Part shown: positions 1 to 6,437 of the stretch, one piece after another
Position numbering within the stretch: position 1 is the first letter of the stretch
Layout: every line of letters begins with the position of its first letter
Source of the DNA: Citreicoccus inhibens
Lineage (GTDB): Bacteria > Myxococcota > Myxococcia > Myxococcales > Myxococcaceae
Direction of reading: 5' to 3'
NCBI RefSeq assembly: GCF_019039035.1
Contig: NZ_JAHNZT010000026.1
Span: 1-64,000, forward strand
DNA length: 64,000 nucleotides
Notes under the pieces: generated by a model
Seen by the model: only the letters and a program-made list of their open reading frames with translations
Told to the model about the DNA's origin: nothing
Database searches by the model: none
Made by a program: the position numbers and the translations under genes

Positions 1-123
1 GCTTCCACGACCTCAAGCGATGCCGCGCCGTCGCCACCCGCTACGACAAGACGGCGACCTGCTACCTCGCCGTCCTCCACGTCGCGGCCATGACTCTGTG
101 GCTGCATTAATCAGGGACAGCCC
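1..123 (+). mobile_element. Right end of an IS5-family insertion sequence (cut by window edge)
   Basis: The first 110 bases encode the C-terminus of an IS5-type transposase. They are followed by CAGGGACAGCCCC, which looks like a terminal inverted repeat, and then CTAG, a known target type for IS5/IS427-group elements. The outer boundary near 123 is inferred from this layout, because the other end lies outside the window and the duplicated target cannot be checked. The element abuts the operator-like palindrome in front of the MerR gene. Confidence 0.5.
3..110 (+). CDS. IS5-family transposase, C-terminal 35 residues (partial)
   Basis: The frame entering from the left edge reads FHDLKRCRAVATRYDKTA and ends LWLH before a TAA at 108-110. 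The pattern R-Y/F-D-K-x-A followed by a hydrophobic helix and a final LWL is the usual C-terminus of IS5-family DDE transposases, just after the last catalytic glutamate helix. It is unrelated in sequence to the two IS copies at 3.0 and 10.2 kb, so it is a second element type. Everything upstream is outside the window. Confidence 0.7.
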   Translation, partial: FHDLKRCRAVATRYDKTATCYLAVLHVAAMTLWLH

Positions 124-124
124 C

Positions 125-138
125 TAGAGTTCACTCTA
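125..138. promoter_or_regulatory. MerR-type operator palindrome
   Basis: TAGAGT-TC-ACTCTA is a perfect 14-base dyad located 30 bases before the MerR start at 169. MerR-family operators typically show this kind of ACTCTAGAGT-like dyad inside a 19-20 base promoter spacer. No good -35 hexamer is present to its left, where the IS end lies, so the promoter may have been separated from its original -35 box (inference). Confidence 0.5.
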
Positions 139-168
139 AATTGTTGAATGGGGACTCGAGACGACGAC

Positions 169-594
169 ATGTCCGACCCCATCCGTATCGGCCAATTGGC
201 ATCGCGCACTGGGCGCAGCGTGCACACCCTCCGCTGGTATGAGGCGCAGGGCCTCATCCCCGGCGTCATCCGCGACGCGGGCGGCCGGCGGCGATACTCC
301 GAGCAGCATGTCGCTTGGTTGCAGTTCATGGAACGCCTGCGCCACACCGGCATGTCGATCAAACAGATGCGTGAGTACACCGCGCTCGTCGCACAGGGGC
401 ACGCCACCCTGACGCGCCGGCAGGAAATCCTGAATGCCCACCGAGACCGCGTGCGACGGGCCGTCGAGGAGTGGACCGAGGCACTCGAACTCCTCGACAG
501 CAAGATCGACTTCTATGACCAGTGGCAGAAAACGGGCAAGCGGCCGTCACGGGACTTCATGACGACGCCTGCCCAAAAGAGGAAACACGCGTGA
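169..594 (+). CDS. MerR-family transcriptional regulator
   Basis: A 141-residue one-component regulator. The N-terminal winged helix starts at IRIGQLASRTGRSVHTLRWY, the classic MerR helix-turn-helix with the TLRWYE signature. It is followed by the wing (GGRRRY) and a long dimerisation helix rich in R/E (about residues 70-115). The C-terminal effector region is short and lacks the cysteines of metal-sensing MerR or CueR, so the inducer is probably not a metal handled by paired Cys. I prefer ATG 169 because MerR proteins begin just before this motif; an in-frame ATG at 148 would add MGTRDDD and sits very close to the predicted promoter. The stop overlaps the next gene's GTG (GTGA), so the two genes are translationally coupled. 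It probably controls itself and the NTF2-like gene. Confidence 0.9.
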   Translation: MSDPIRIGQLASRTGRSVHTLRWYEAQGLIPGVIRDAGGRRRYSEQHVAWLQFMERLRHTGMSIKQMREYTALVAQGHATLTRRQEILNAHRDRVRRAVEEWTEALELLDSKIDFYDQWQKTGKRPSRDFMTTPAQKRKHA

Positions 595-995
595 CGAACC
601 GCACCGAAAATAAACGGCTGATGCAGGCTGCCTTCGTTGAACTGGCCAAGGGCAACGGCCAACCCTTCGTCGAGACCCTGTCCGAAGACGTCGTCTGGAC
701 CATCGCCGGCCATTCGCAGTGGTCGCGAAGCTGGCGCGGCAAACACGAGGTGATGAATAGCTTGATTCGACCGCTGTTCGCGCGCTTCGCGGAAGTCTAC
801 ACCAACGAGGCGCTGCGATTCATCGCCGAGGACGACCACGTCGTCATCGAATGCCGCGGGAAGGTGCTGACGAAGAGCGGCCACCGCTACGACAACCACT
901 ACTGCTACGTGTGCCGGTTCGAGAACGGCAAGCTCGCGGAGTTGATTGAGTACATGGACACGGAGCTGGCCATGCGAGCGCTTGGAGCGCCCTGA
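591..995 (+). CDS. SnoaL/NTF2-like (ketosteroid isomerase-like) protein
   Basis: A 134-residue protein starting at GTG 591, with AGAGGA as ribosome binding site and a four-base overlap with the MerR stop. The layout is typical of the cone-shaped SnoaL/NTF2 fold: an N-terminal helix (NKRLMQAAFVELAKGNG), the strand DVVWTIAG, a loop with WRGKHEV, then strands carrying HVVIECRGKVLTKSG and YCYVCRFENGKLAELIEY. Many such proteins bind small hydrophobic ligands or act as isomerases or hydrolases. In MerR operons they are often the regulated stress or detoxification product. The real substrate cannot be told from sequence. Confidence 0.85.
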   Translation: MTNRTENKRLMQAAFVELAKGNGQPFVETLSEDVVWTIAGHSQWSRSWRGKHEVMNSLIRPLFARFAEVYTNEALRFIAEDDHVVIECRGKVLTKSGHRYDNHYCYVCRFENGKLAELIEYMDTELAMRALGAP

Positions 996-1015
996 CGCAC
1001 CCGCCAGGGCGCTCC
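984..1015. terminator. Hairpin between convergent genes
   Basis: GGAGCGCCCT (984-993) and AGGGCGCTCC (1006-1015) form a perfect 10-base stem around a 12-base loop. The first arm overlaps the TGA stop of the NTF2-like gene. It lies just upstream of the converging gene end at 1039. There is no U-run, so it is terminator-like rather than a classical intrinsic terminator. Confidence 0.5.
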
Positions 1016-1038
1016 AACAGCATGCGCTGGGGCAACTT

Positions 1039-1797
1039 TCATTCGTCGCGGAACACCGGCTGGTTCGCCTCCTGTCGCCGCGTGAGTTCGTCGTAGTCGA
1101 GCATGGCGCGACCGGTCTCCGGCTCTGTCCGAATGAGCCCCTCCACCAAGAGCGACTCCGGCGAAACCTTCTGCACGCCTGGAGACTGCGTCGATTCGTA
1201 GATGGAACTTTCGGCAACGACACGCGAATGCACGGCCAGTTGCTGATTGTCGTAGACGCGGCAAGAAAGCTGGCGCGCGAAGACGAGGCCGCCATTGCCC
1301 TCGGCTCGCACAAACTCAACTTCGATGTCACCGAGCACGACCAGATTCCCGAGACATCGAATCCCAACCGCCTTGAGATCTCCCGCCACGACAACGGTGC
1401 TCCCGTCGTTCACCCGAAGCCAGCCCTCGACGGTCAGCGAGCCTCCGACAATCAAGAGCGGCGCTGCATCCAGCGGCTCACTGACGACGGCGTCTCCCGT
1501 CCAGAGGACCACTTCATCGGACTCACACTCTTCCGCCGTCCGAGACTCGGTCGAACCGTCGCGCAGCGCGAGCGCGATCCACTGAGGCCCACCCGAGGGA
1601 CAATCCTCTTCCAGGGCGGCGGCCAGGTCTTCCGCGCCGTCTATCGCCTCGGCCACATCTCCAGGCCAGGAGTGAGACCAGAGATGGGCGAATGGCGCGA
1701 CGACCTCCCACGAGAAGCCCTCCATCGCTGAACCTGCTCGCGCGAGCGCGTCGAGTTCGTTCAAGCGACGGAGGAGGTCCTCAAGGTCGATGGACAT
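1039..1797 (-). CDS. Beta-helix-like (polymer-forming-type) hypothetical protein
   Basis: A 252-residue protein I cannot assign to a named family. An acidic N-terminal third (LEDLLRRLNELDALARAG, then many E/D) precedes a central stretch, about residues 110-195, of short alternating hydrophobic strands. These have a repeating G-x-L-x-V pattern (LLIVGGSLTVEGWLRV, STVVVAGDLKAVGIRCLGNL, VVLGDIEVEFVRAEG), as in bactofilin-like or right-handed beta-helix proteins. No signal peptide is evident. It lies 84 bases downstream of the GyrB-like gene on the same strand and may share its transcript. Similar genes often sit beside polymorphic toxins in myxobacteria, so an immunity or structural role is possible but unproven. 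Confidence 0.6.
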   Translation of the reverse strand: MSIDLEDLLRRLNELDALARAGSAMEGFSWEVVAPFAHLWSHSWPGDVAEAIDGAEDLAAALEEDCPSGGPQWIALALRDGSTESRTAEECESDEVVLWTGDAVVSEPLDAAPLLIVGGSLTVEGWLRVNDGSTVVVAGDLKAVGIRCLGNLVVLGDIEVEFVRAEGNGGLVFARQLSCRVYDNQQLAVHSRVVAESSIYESTQSPGVQKVSPESLLVEGLIRTEPETGRAMLDYDELTRRQEANQPVFRDE

Positions 1798-1881
1798 GTC
1801 CCCCTGGATACACGCCTTGCGGCTCTTCCCGCAAGCCGCTGGCTCGAGCCATTCAGTGAAAGAGGACGCCCTCTTCTGAAC

Positions 1882-2970
1882 TCACATCGAGTCGGCGGGC
1901 AGTGTCGTGAGCATCTTCAGGTGGGACAGGACGGGATGATCGCGAAGGGCCTCGATCAACCGTGGGCGCAGCAGATTCCTCACGCCCTTGTCCAGGCGCT
2001 TGATGGCCAGGAGTTCCTTCGTCGGCCCCGCGAACTTCATCCGCTGCTCATCGCCCTCGACCGAGATGACGGCAATCAGTCCTCTCGACAGTCGAGTGGG
2101 CGTGAATCCCCGAGTGGAGCCCGTCAGATGGATCAGCGCGGACCTGAGCGCCCGGAACACGCCGGCCACGTGCACACCATGACGACGAGTCTTCACCGTG
2201 TTGGCGAACGACTCCACGCGTCCATCGGATTCACACCACTGGAGCGCACACCGCACGCGCAGCCCATCCCAGGTGACATCGAAGACAAGCGGCTCGGGAT
2301 GCATCGGCTGGAGTCCCGCGGACAGCTCGCTCGCCCATTGACCGAGCCCGCCGGGATAACACAGCGACTCGTCTCGGCCCGAGGGACGATGAATGAACCG
2401 CACGCGCGTCCCGGGAACGAGTACCGCCAGCTCATGGCAACGCCGGAACAATCGCTCCGCGTCAAAGACAGTCGATTCAAATATGGAGGCGTCCGGAGTG
2501 AACATCACGCACATTCCGCGCGAATGCTCCACGGGCGCGGGGGTCCGCGCCTCCAGGAGGACACCCGGCGACGGCGCCTCGCCATTCACGCTCCCGAGCC
2601 GCCATTGCGCCTCCTCCGTCCAAAGGTCTACCTGGAACCTGGAAGAGAGCGCACAGACGATGGGCAACGCATGATTCCAGAAGCCCACAGCGGACGATGG
2701 GGAGTGGCTGCCTGACGCGATGCGCGCGGACAGGCCGGCCGGCGACACACCTGCTTCGGTACAGAAGAAGGAGACTGACGAGGCATCCTCCCCTACCTCC
2801 AACACGACGTCGCGATGCGCACCTCCGCGCGCCTCGTCGAAGAGTGCGTTCATCAGGAAGTACACGAGGTGATGCAGCCCGTATTCGCGGATGTCCCCCA
2901 CGTACATCCCGGGGCGATGCCGCACGGACTCGAGGAACGTGAGACCCGGCTTCGGATTCATGAATGTCAC
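1882..2970 (-). CDS. GyrB-like protein with degenerate ATP site, no TOPRIM domain
   Basis: The 362-residue protein follows the N-terminal GHKL plus transducer part of gyrase subunit B. It keeps VRHRPGMYVGD (residues 16-26), GLHHLVY (31-37), DEA (45-47), a GTRVRF-like strand, a HGVHVAGVFRAL transducer segment and GPTKELL. The ATP-binding residues are lost. The positions of the catalytic Glu and the Mg-binding Asn of GyrB (E42 and N46 in E. coli) are Phe38 and Ala42, the DDGRGIP loop reads CTEAGVSP, and the glycine-rich lid GLHGVG reads AVGFWNH. It ends where TOPRIM would begin. It therefore looks like a non-catalytic gyrase mimic. Its start lies only about 60 bases from IS copy 1, so its native promoter may be gone. 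Confidence 0.75.
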   Translation of the reverse strand: MTFMNPKPGLTFLESVRHRPGMYVGDIREYGLHHLVYFLMNALFDEARGGAHRDVVLEVGEDASSVSFFCTEAGVSPAGLSARIASGSHSPSSAVGFWNHALPIVCALSSRFQVDLWTEEAQWRLGSVNGEAPSPGVLLEARTPAPVEHSRGMCVMFTPDASIFESTVFDAERLFRRCHELAVLVPGTRVRFIHRPSGRDESLCYPGGLGQWASELSAGLQPMHPEPLVFDVTWDGLRVRCALQWCESDGRVESFANTVKTRRHGVHVAGVFRALRSALIHLTGSTRGFTPTRLSRGLIAVISVEGDEQRMKFAGPTKELLAIKRLDKGVRNLLRPRLIEALRDHPVLSHLKMLTTLPADSM

Positions 2971-3007
2971 TCCTTCAGGTTAGGCTACGGGCCTGCACCT
3001 CGCGAGC

Positions 3008-3030
3008 CCCCTGCTCTTCACCCACCCTGA
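3008..3030 (-). repeat. 23-base outer flank repeat, left copy
   Basis: The 23 bases immediately outside the right end of IS copy 1 are the exact reverse complement of the 23 bases outside the right end of IS copy 2 (10918-10940). In copy 2 this sequence encodes the last residues and stop codon of the lipoprotein gene 10918-11988. Here it has no gene context, implying that host DNA was duplicated with the IS end. Confidence 0.85.
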
Positions 3031-3896
3031 GAGCGTGTTGAGAGGGACCGCTATGCAAGGCGGCGCAGCATGAGGCCGGTCATTGCGATGTGGATGAAGG
3101 CTTGGGACGAGTGCGCGTGACGCTCGTAGTCCCGAGCCAGTCGCCGCTGGCGAGTCAGCCACGCGTTGGTGCGCTCCATCACCCAGCGGCGCTTCTGCAC
3201 CACAACCTTTGTCTTCCTCGGAGCGTCGGACAATCTCCAAATCCAATCCGGCCTCCTTCGCGGCTTCGGCCACCACGGGCCCTTGGTAGCCCGCATCTGC
3301 CCAGACCTTGCTCAACGAGGGAGAGTCCTCCGCGGCACGTGGCAATACCGCTCCCGCCGCGGCATCCCGGTCCTGCACGTCAGCGCTCGCCACTCACGCC
3401 ACCAGAACCATTCCCAGCACATCCACCAGCAGGTGGCGCTTGCGGCCCTTCACCTGCTTGCCCGCGTCGTACCCTCGGCTGTCGGCTTCCTCCGACGCCT
3501 TCACCGACTGGCTGTCCATGATTCCCGCCGTCGGCGCGTGCTCTCGCCCTTCCACCTGGCGCACCTTGCCTCGCAACGCATCGTGCACCCGCTTCCAGGT
3601 GCCATCCTTCTTCCACAGCCGGAAGTAGTGGTAGACGCTTTGCCAATCCGGCAGGCCATGCGGCAGGTAGCGCCACTGCACACCCGTCCGCGACACGTAG
3701 AGGATGGCATTCATCACCTCTCTGCGCGGATGCACCTGCTCCTTCGGGCCTCCTCCCACCGCCCTGACGAAGCGCTCGATGTGGGCCCACTGCTCGTCTG
3801 TCAGGTCGCTCGGATACGGCGTGCGCTCGGGCATTGCGAGGTCGGGCATCTTGTTCCGTCAATGCGCCGACCCCGTCGCTCCATTTCAACACGCCC
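3031..3896 (-). mobile_element. IS5-family element, copy 1 (about 866 bp, inactive)
   Basis: Ends are GAGCGTGTTGA (3031-3041) and TCAACACGCCC (3886-3896, one T-to-C change), the inverted repeats shared with copy 2. The three-base flanks do not match: TGA on the left and TCA on the right. The usual TNA target duplication of the IS1031 subgroup is therefore missing, and one flank has been replaced. The transposase inside carries a nonsense codon and a frameshift. Confidence 0.85.
3051..3849 (-). pseudogene. IS5-family transposase, nonsense codon plus frameshift
   Basis: The first 151 codons read MPDLAMPERTPYPSDLTDEQ, the helix-turn-helix/DUF4096 part with WRYLPHGLPDWQSVYHYF, and DSQSVKASEEADSRGYDAGK (first catalytic Asp), ending GMVLVA-TGA at 3394-3396. 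Reading continues in the same frame as VASADVQDRD with the second Asp region (VWADAGYQGPVV). After RRSEEDK an extra base in GACAAAGG throws it out of frame. The last part, QKRRWVMERTNAWLTR through IHIAMTGLMLRRLA, carries the catalytic Glu in another frame. It therefore cannot make a full DDE transposase without both readthrough and frameshifting. Confidence 0.85.
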
Positions 3897-4015
3897 TCAC
3901 GGAACTCGTCATGCGCCCGCCTCTCTCTTTCGAGGACATCGCCCGGCCATGCCCTGCCGTGGGCGTCGTAGTCGCCGGTGCGAAGGAATCGCTCAATCTC
4001 GCTGCGGGTGTCCAT
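3897..4015 (-). pseudogene. 5' fragment of a gene cut off by IS copy 1
   Basis: Forty codons beginning MDTRSEIERFLRTGDYDAHG and ending at RRAHDEFRE run straight into the IS end. The opening M-D-T/S-R-x-E-I-E-x-F-L-R-T-G-D-Y-D resembles the start of a group of hypothetical proteins I recall from myxobacteria. No continuation is found beyond the other side of the IS (2971-3030), so the rest of the gene was deleted. It lies at the downstream end of the toxin operon. Confidence 0.6.
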
Positions 4016-4023
4016 GGATGGGC

Positions 4024-4288
4024 CTACTCAACCCTCTCACGACGAGTGCAACAAGAGACTGTGTGGCTGGTATAGGAGCGCGAGGATGGCACGTCTTCTG
4101 GTCCGCGCTGCCCTCGTGTAGGAGAAGTGTCTTGCTGCCTCATGGGGATGAACGAGGCACAGGGCAAGCTGGCCATACCAGCCGGCCTCCCCTTCGTCGT
4201 CAGGCTCGTGCGCAGCATTTCCTCCACCAGCGACGCGGCGTTACGGAGGTCTTGCACGCCATGCGAATGGTGGCCTCGTCAACCACCG
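4024..4288 (-). other. Possible frameshifted remnant after the immunity gene
   Basis: No intact gene fits this 265-base stretch. A GTG overlapping the immunity stop opens VVDEATIRMA in one frame and soon stops. A one-base shift gives HGVQDLRNAASLVEEMLR, which is amphipathic and protein-like, followed by less convincing sequence to a stop near 4024. It may be a decayed further immunity-type gene, but composition alone could explain it. Confidence 0.25.
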
Positions 4289-5085
4289 CTCAACTCCTTC
4301 TCATGGTCGCTGATGACTTCCTCCAGAATCCTCTGCTGTGCCTTGTCACGCGCGCGCAACTGCACACTAGTACTTGGGATTGATGCTGTAGCCGCATCGA
4401 CAAGGGCAATCGCGCCATACTCTGCGTGCTCCAGAGGGATTACCGCTGGCGAGGCCCCGAGTTCGGTGAGCGAGAATCCCAAGCGCGTGAGGAACTCGTA
4501 TGCCTTGGCTGGAGCCTCGGGTTTCGACTCAAGGTCAAAGTACCGCGTCTGCTCCTCCGGGTCGGCCTCAAAAACAAGTCTGGATACGATGATTGTTCGT
4601 AGCCAGTCGGAAAAGGTCGGGAAGGGCTTCTTGGGCGCAATCTTCCCACGGATTAGGTCCTCTTCGTGAATTCGGATAATTGCCGCGTCCCGTTCGTTGG
4701 GTGTTCGATGGGTGAGTTCAAAGAACATGTCCGGGTTGCGACCCTCGTTACCCTCCTCGCCCATGGTGAACTTGAGATACCTGCGACCATCCGGCCATTC
4801 CCGTTGAGGTCCCTCGCGGTCCGCCAGCAACGCCGAAATAGAGGTTGTGCCGAACGTCAACCGTAGGCTGCCAGTCGATGCGCCCATCGTTTCCAGGAAC
4901 TCGCGATACACGTGAGGCAGTGCGTTGAGCCCTCCATGCGGCTTGGCCAGGGCTGCAATCTGGTCGGCCGTGGCCGGCTCGAAGCCCTGGGTGCTGCCTG
5001 GCCTCCATCGTTCCATGAACGCGAGCAACCCCGGCATCGACAAGGGAGGGGGAGCCTCGAGAAGCTTTGACCAAGTCATCCGCAC
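4279..5085 (-). CDS. SUKH (SMI1/KNR4)-like predicted immunity protein
   Basis: A 268-residue soluble protein. Residues 37-75 read FEPATADQIAALAKPHGG then LPHVYREFLETMG, the pattern of SUKH/SMI1-KNR4 immunity proteins (helix with I-x-x-L, then L-P-x-x-Y-R-x-F-L). A later strand-rich part includes RYLKFTMGEEGNEG and FFELTH. The ATG lies inside the last codons of the preceding toxin gene (10-base overlap), the usual toxin-then-immunity order. It likely binds and blocks the C-terminal domain of the DUF4150 protein in the cytoplasm. Family assignment is from motif shape only; the toxin pairing is inferred from overlap and order. Confidence 0.6.
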   Translation of the reverse strand: MRMTWSKLLEAPPPLSMPGLLAFMERWRPGSTQGFEPATADQIAALAKPHGGLNALPHVYREFLETMGASTGSLRLTFGTTSISALLADREGPQREWPDGRRYLKFTMGEEGNEGRNPDMFFELTHRTPNERDAAIIRIHEEDLIRGKIAPKKPFPTFSDWLRTIIVSRLVFEADPEEQTRYFDLESKPEAPAKAYEFLTRLGFSLTELGASPAVIPLEHAEYGAIALVDAATASIPSTSVQLRARDKAQQRILEEVISDHEKELSGG

Positions 5086-6437
5086 GTCTGCACCTCGAGG
5101 TCACACCGGGCCATGAAAAGCGTGTCCTGACACGACTGGCAGGAAGGCACAGTCTCCTCCGACTTGCGTCGCATCTCAACGCGTTCCCCATCGGGATCGC
5201 CACCTCTACCCTCCTTGATGGCAGCGACGACTTCCGCGACACTTGGAGGCTTCCAAACCCCCGCCCCCTTGCCGTCAGATCCCACTGCTCTATCTTTGGG
5301 TGGGGAGTATTCGAGGGGACCACGATAGCATACCGGGTAGGTCAGTTTCCTTGCGCTGGGAAAGGCGAAGAACATCTCGGTCATCGAATTCGCGACGTGT
5401 CCGCTCTTGCCGATGAGTTTGGCTCCTGCACAAGTCCCAGGCTCGTTACTGTATTCTTTCTTTTCGGCTCGGACCTTCTTCTCCGTCTCTTCCCACCGCG
5501 TTCTCATCTTTTTGATGGCCTCGGTGTCTCCCGCAGCACACCTTGGGTTCCTGGCCAGGAAGTCCTTCAGAGTGGCGGCCTCCCCAATGACGGTGCAGCC
5601 GTGAGTATCGGCGATGGCCATGAAGTCAGGAGGAACTTCGCCACCCGACACTGCGGCGAATCTCTTGCCCTTGCTGCACACCATGACTCCAAACATGTAT
5701 CCCGTAGAGTCCGCGCGTCGATGGCCCTCAAGTCCCTTTCGCTTCGCCTCAAGTTCTTGAATTTTCGCCCTTCGCTCATCCCGGGTCGCCTGTTTGGGCG
5801 GCGGATTCGTGCCGTCGAGAAGGCGCTTGAGTTGGGCTTCCTTCGTGATGATTTCCTGATTGACCTGGGCCCACTCGGCCTCGCGCGCCTTGAGGTCCTT
5901 GAGAATCTTCTTGGCGATGTCGAGGCTTTGGCCTTCTTCTGTTTCTTGCTGCTCAATCACCGCGTGGCGGTCCGGGTCCTTCTGGCAGATGATGCACGCG
6001 CCCTTGAAGTCGTCCGCGTAGGCGAATCCCGTCCCGTTATGCCCGTTCGACATGAACGTGGTGTTGAAGGAGTTGCCGTTGTGGAGGGTGACGTCGAGGA
6101 AGCGCACGACGCCCTTGCCCTCAACCTTCACGTCCACGCTACCGCTGCCCCAAGCCATCTTCCCCTTGAACTTCGAGGAGATGAGGCCGCCTGCCGTCCC
6201 TGGCTCGTCGCCGGAGCTGACGCTCAGCTCGGAGTCCGTCAGCGCCACCGGCTGGCCGTTGATGGTGACGCTCTTGCTGCCCTTGGTGAGCATGGCGTCC
6301 TGGGCGGAGTTGACGAAGGGCGTGGGCACCGGCCCACCCGGCGTCGGCACCTTGCAGACGTCGGGGGCGGCAGAGGTGTGCGTGTTCTCGCTCCCCTTGT
6401 GAATGATGGAGCGGCCGTTGGCGAAAACCTTGCTCAT
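5076..6437 (-). CDS. DUF4150 (PAAR-like) polymorphic toxin with deaminase-like C-terminus
   Basis: The 453-residue protein starts with a PAAR-like DUF4150 domain: VCKVPTPGGPVPTPFVN at 27-43, then KGSKSVTINGQPVALTDSE, TAGGLISSKFKGK and VDVKVEGKGVVR at 101-112. DUF4150 proteins cap type VI spikes or related contractile devices. A basic helical linker (about 165-240) joins it to a C-terminal domain. That domain has a strand pair (TGYMFGVMVCSKGKRFAAVS), a TCAGAK motif (335-340), a strand, and P-S-C-Q-S-C (431-436). This order resembles YwqJ-type nucleic-acid deaminase toxins (C/H-A-E then C-x-x-C), but the catalytic Glu position is Gly338. It is therefore either an inactivated or a different zinc-type toxin. 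The immunity gene overlaps its end. Confidence 0.7.
   Translation of the reverse strand: MSKVFANGRSIIHKGSENTHTSAAPDVCKVPTPGGPVPTPFVNSAQDAMLTKGSKSVTINGQPVALTDSELSVSSGDEPGTAGGLISSKFKGKMAWGSGSVDVKVEGKGVVRFLDVTLHNGNSFNTTFMSNGHNGTGFAYADDFKGACIICQKDPDRHAVIEQQETEEGQSLDIAKKILKDLKAREAEWAQVNQEIITKEAQLKRLLDGTNPPPKQATRDERRAKIQELEAKRKGLEGHRRADSTGYMFGVMVCSKGKRFAAVSGGEVPPDFMAIADTHGCTVIGEAATLKDFLARNPRCAAGDTEAIKKMRTRWEETEKKVRAEKKEYSNEPGTCAGAKLIGKSGHVANSMTEMFFAFPSARKLTYPVCYRGPLEYSPPKDRAVGSDGKGAGVWKPPSVAEVVAAIKEGRGGDPDGERVEMRRKSEETVPSCQSCQDTLFMARCDLEVQTCG

Noticed and set aside
3051-3849. Programmed frameshift of the usual IS5 ORFA/ORFB type
   Set aside because: At the TGA the frame before and after is the same, so a frameshift there would not help; the later shift at GACAAAGG needs a net one-base change and looks like an indel.
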